Below, one piece after another: positions 3,551-5,226 of a stretch of 5,226 bases of DNA (its first letter is position 1; the number at the start of each line of letters is the position of its first letter). This stretch comes from Coriobacteriales bacterium (GTDB taxonomy: Bacteria; Actinomycetota; Coriobacteriia; Coriobacteriales; UBA8131). The position numbers and the translations under genes were made by a program. The notes beneath the pieces were generated by a model. The model was not told the origin of the DNA and did no database searches. It saw only the letters and a list, made by a program, of their open reading frames with translations. The stretch spans positions 1 through 5,226 of the forward strand of contig JAIRQI010000064.1 in assembly GCA_031256575.1 (NCBI GenBank). The letters are read 5' to 3'.

Positions 3551-5226
3551 TTGGCACCTCCCTCACTCATCGAGCTTGGGTTGGGGGGTGTCGCAGCAGT
3601 TGTTGCTGTTGAGCTGGTCTCTGTTGTGGAAGTCGCTGAAGATGCCGCAGCAGAACGGGTCTCTGTAGGGGGTGTCGCAAGCACCACCGCGGAAGGCGTC
3701 GCTACCTCAGCTCCCGTCATTGTGGGCACCGCCGCAGTCGCCTTAGCCAATGGAGCCAGGCGGGCAATATCGTATGTACCTTCCAAAGCTGCCGCTGTGA
3801 TGAAGATGTTCTCATCCTTGAGCTGTGGTCCAATGATTTGCACACCAACCGGCAGCCCGCTCTCATCCCCAAATCCGATTGGCAAGCTCAGCGCGCCATT
3901 GCCAGCAATATTGGCGGGGATGGTGTAGATATCTGACAGATACATACTCAGCGGGTCAGAGACCTCCGCGAATTGAAACGCAGCACGGGGGCTGACCGGG
4001 GTAATCAGGGCGGCGCATTGTGTGAATGCCTGCTGGAAATCGGAAGTAATCAGCGTCCGAATCTGCTGCGCTGGATAGTAATAGTGCTCAAAGACCCCAG
4101 CGGACAGCAAGTAGCAGCCCAACACGATGCGCCGGATGACCTCCGGGCCAAAACCGTGGGCCCGGCTGAGCTCATATTGGTCGTAGAGGTTGGCCGCGTT
4201 GGGCTCAGTGTAGCCATAGCGCACAGCATCAAAGCGGCTCATATTGCTGAAAGCCTCCGCCGGGCCGATGACGTAGTAGGCTGCCAGGGCGGCGCGGGCG
4301 TGAGGCAAATCAATGGGGATAAGTTCAGCGCCCAGGCTCTCAAGGCGGTGCATGGCGTCCTCGACCGCCTGGCGCATTTCGGCTGCCAGGCCGTCCAGTT
4401 CCAGGAAAGCCGGCACATAGCCGATACGCAGGCCTTTTACACCATGGTTCAAGTAGTCGCTCATCTGGGCGATGTCTTTTTGGGAGGTCGTGTCATATGG
4501 GTCGTAGCCACTAATGGCATCGGTGACAGCTGCCACATCAGCCACGCTGCGGGCGAAGGGTCCAACCTGGTCCAGGGATGAACCGAAAGCCACAACTCCG
4601 TGGCGGGAGACCATGCCGTAACTCGGCTTGTAACCGACCACTCCACAGAAGCTGGCTGGTTGGCGAATCGATCCACCGGTGTCGCTGCCTAGACTGGCTG
4701 TGACCATCCCAGCTGCAACCGCGGCAGCTGAACCGCCAGAAGAACCTCCAGGTACCCGGGATAAGTCCCAGGGGTTATAGGTGTAGTGAAAAGCCGAGGT
4801 CTCGGTGGAGGAACCGAAGGCGAACTCATCCATATTCAGCTTGCCTAGAGGTAGGGCCCCGGCTGCCAGTGATTTCTCAACGCAGGTTGCAGTATAAGGT
4901 GAGATGTAGTTCTCCAGCATCTTAGAGGCACAGGTGGTATGGGTGCCGGTCAGGTTCATGTTGTCTTTGAATGCCATCGGCACCGCGCTGAGCGGCCCCC
5001 AGCCTGCTGGCAGTGTGCCTGCTTGCTCCGCAGCCAAGGCTGTATCCAAGCGGTCGGCAGCTGCGTATGCCAAGTCTGGAGTGAGTTCTAGGAAGGCTCT
5101 GACCTGTGCATCCAGGGCCTCAATCTGCGCCAAGGCAGCACTGGCTAGCTCGCGAGCTGAGAACTCGCGGTTCTTGATACCGGCTTGGATTTGGGTGATA
5201 GAGAGGTCAGCGAAGGTCTCGGTTCT
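3547..5226 (-). CDS. gatA: Aspartyl/glutamyl-tRNA amidotransferase subunit A (GatA), 5' end beyond the right edge, with a low-complexity C-terminal tail
   Basis: GatA is the glutaminase subunit of GatCAB: it hydrolyses glutamine and channels ammonia to GatB. It is an amidase-signature enzyme with an intact Ser-cisSer-Lys triad: Lys in AFKDN (residue 87 counted from the window edge), cis-Ser in GGSSGGSAA (162) and the nucleophile Ser in GSDTGGSIRQPA (186). The spacings of 75 and 24 match Staphylococcus aureus GatA (Lys79, Ser154, Ser178). The frame stays open from 5226, reading RTETFADLSITQIQAGIKNREFS in pieces typical of a GatA N-terminus, and no start codon occurs in it before the TTG at 5133. 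That TTG is therefore internal and the real start is outside. 559 residues are visible against about 485-510 for the family, because about 63 residues after RLAPLAKA form an Ala/Thr/Ser/Pro-rich tail. It overlaps gatB by 4 nt; gatC is expected to the right. Confidence 0.97.
   Translation of the reverse strand, partial: RTETFADLSITQIQAGIKNREFSARELASAALAQIEALDAQVRAFLELTPDLAYAAADRLDTALAAEQAGTLPAGWGPLSAVPMAFKDNMNLTGTHTTCASKMLENYISPYTATCVEKSLAAGALPLGKLNMDEFAFGSSTETSAFHYTYNPWDLSRVPGGSSGGSAAAVAAGMVTASLGSDTGGSIRQPASFCGVVGYKPSYGMVSRHGVVAFGSSLDQVGPFARSVADVAAVTDAISGYDPYDTTSQKDIAQMSDYLNHGVKGLRIGYVPAFLELDGLAAEMRQAVEDAMHRLESLGAELIPIDLPHARAALAAYYVIGPAEAFSNMSRFDAVRYGYTEPNAANLYDQYELSRAHGFGPEVIRRIVLGCYLLSAGVFEHYYYPAQQIRTLITSDFQQAFTQCAALITPVSPRAAFQFAEVSDPLSMYLSDIYTIPANIAGNGALSLPIGFGDESGLPVGVQIIGPQLKDENIFITAAALEGTYDIARLAPLAKATAAVPTMTGAEVATPSAVVLATPPTETRSAAASSATSTTETSSTATTAATPPNPSSMSEGGAK
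3550..3738 (-). repeat. Repeat-derived Ala/Thr/Ser-rich C-terminal tail of GatA
   Basis: The last 63 codons of gatA carry diverged in-frame repeats with a 42-bp (14-residue) step: TETRSA and TETSSTA are 14 residues apart, and ATPPTET and ATPPNPS are 28 apart. At DNA level GGGGGTGTCGCA recurs 84 bp apart (near 3584 and 3668). The tail has no family motif and should be disordered. It begins where ordinary GatA proteins end. Confidence 0.65.
3556..3562 (-). promoter_or_regulatory. gatB ribosome binding site inside gatA
   Basis: Minus-strand GGGAGGT, within the final Glu-Gly-Gly codons of gatA, with 6 nt between GGAGG and the gatB GTG at 3550. This strong site fixes the GTG start and, with the GTGA overlap at 3547-3550, indicates translational coupling. 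Confidence 0.8.

Noticed and set aside
3973..4581. A 202-codon plus-strand open frame opposite gatA
   Set aside because: It lies wholly antisense to conserved gatA codons and resembles no family; it is a by-product of GC-rich codon use on the other strand.
5131..5133. TTG as the start of GatA
   Set aside because: The frame is open upstream to the window edge and encodes typical GatA N-terminal sequence, so the TTG is an internal Leu codon.

Overview
The window holds conserved housekeeping genes, all on the minus strand and read right to left: gatA (5' end beyond the right edge), gatB, a PiT-family phosphate permease, and at the far left the first ten codons of what looks like a DUF47/PhoU-like partner of the permease. 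The GatA sequence (for example the AFKDNMNL, NIAGNGALSLP and YYYPAQQIRTLI segments) and the mid-range GC suggest an actinobacterium of the class Coriobacteriia (Collinsella/Olsenella/Atopobium relatives). That placement is from memory of family sequences, not a search.

Right half (1796-5226): gatA and gatB overlap by 4 nt (GTGA), and the gatB ribosome binding site lies in the last codons of gatA, so the two are one translationally coupled unit. Together with GatC, not in the window and expected to the right, they would form the GatCAB amidotransferase that converts Glu-tRNA(Gln) and/or Asp-tRNA(Asn) to the cognate amide forms. Catalytic motifs are intact. Both proteins carry unusual Ala/Ser/Thr-rich repeat-derived segments: a ~63-residue C-terminal tail on GatA and a ~87-residue insertion in GatB.

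Middle (1318-1795): a 478-bp stretch without a large gene. It contains a degenerate tandem array with a 19/20-bp subunit and a 77-bp higher-order period, a hairpin followed by T's, a consensus TATAAT box preceded by two ATGTAA half-sites 11 bp apart (a layout like a Pho box), and a 24-codon upstream ORF with a good Shine-Dalgarno sequence whose stop codon directly abuts the permease ATG.

Left (1-1317): the PiT permease, a small AT-rich palindrome at its stop codon, a 222-bp AT-rich gap with extreme C-over-G strand skew, and the start of the DUF47-like gene. The most interesting material is regulatory (the pit leader and the repeat array) plus the low-complexity segments in the two amidotransferase subunits. 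I see no mobile element, CRISPR array, RNA gene or defence system.
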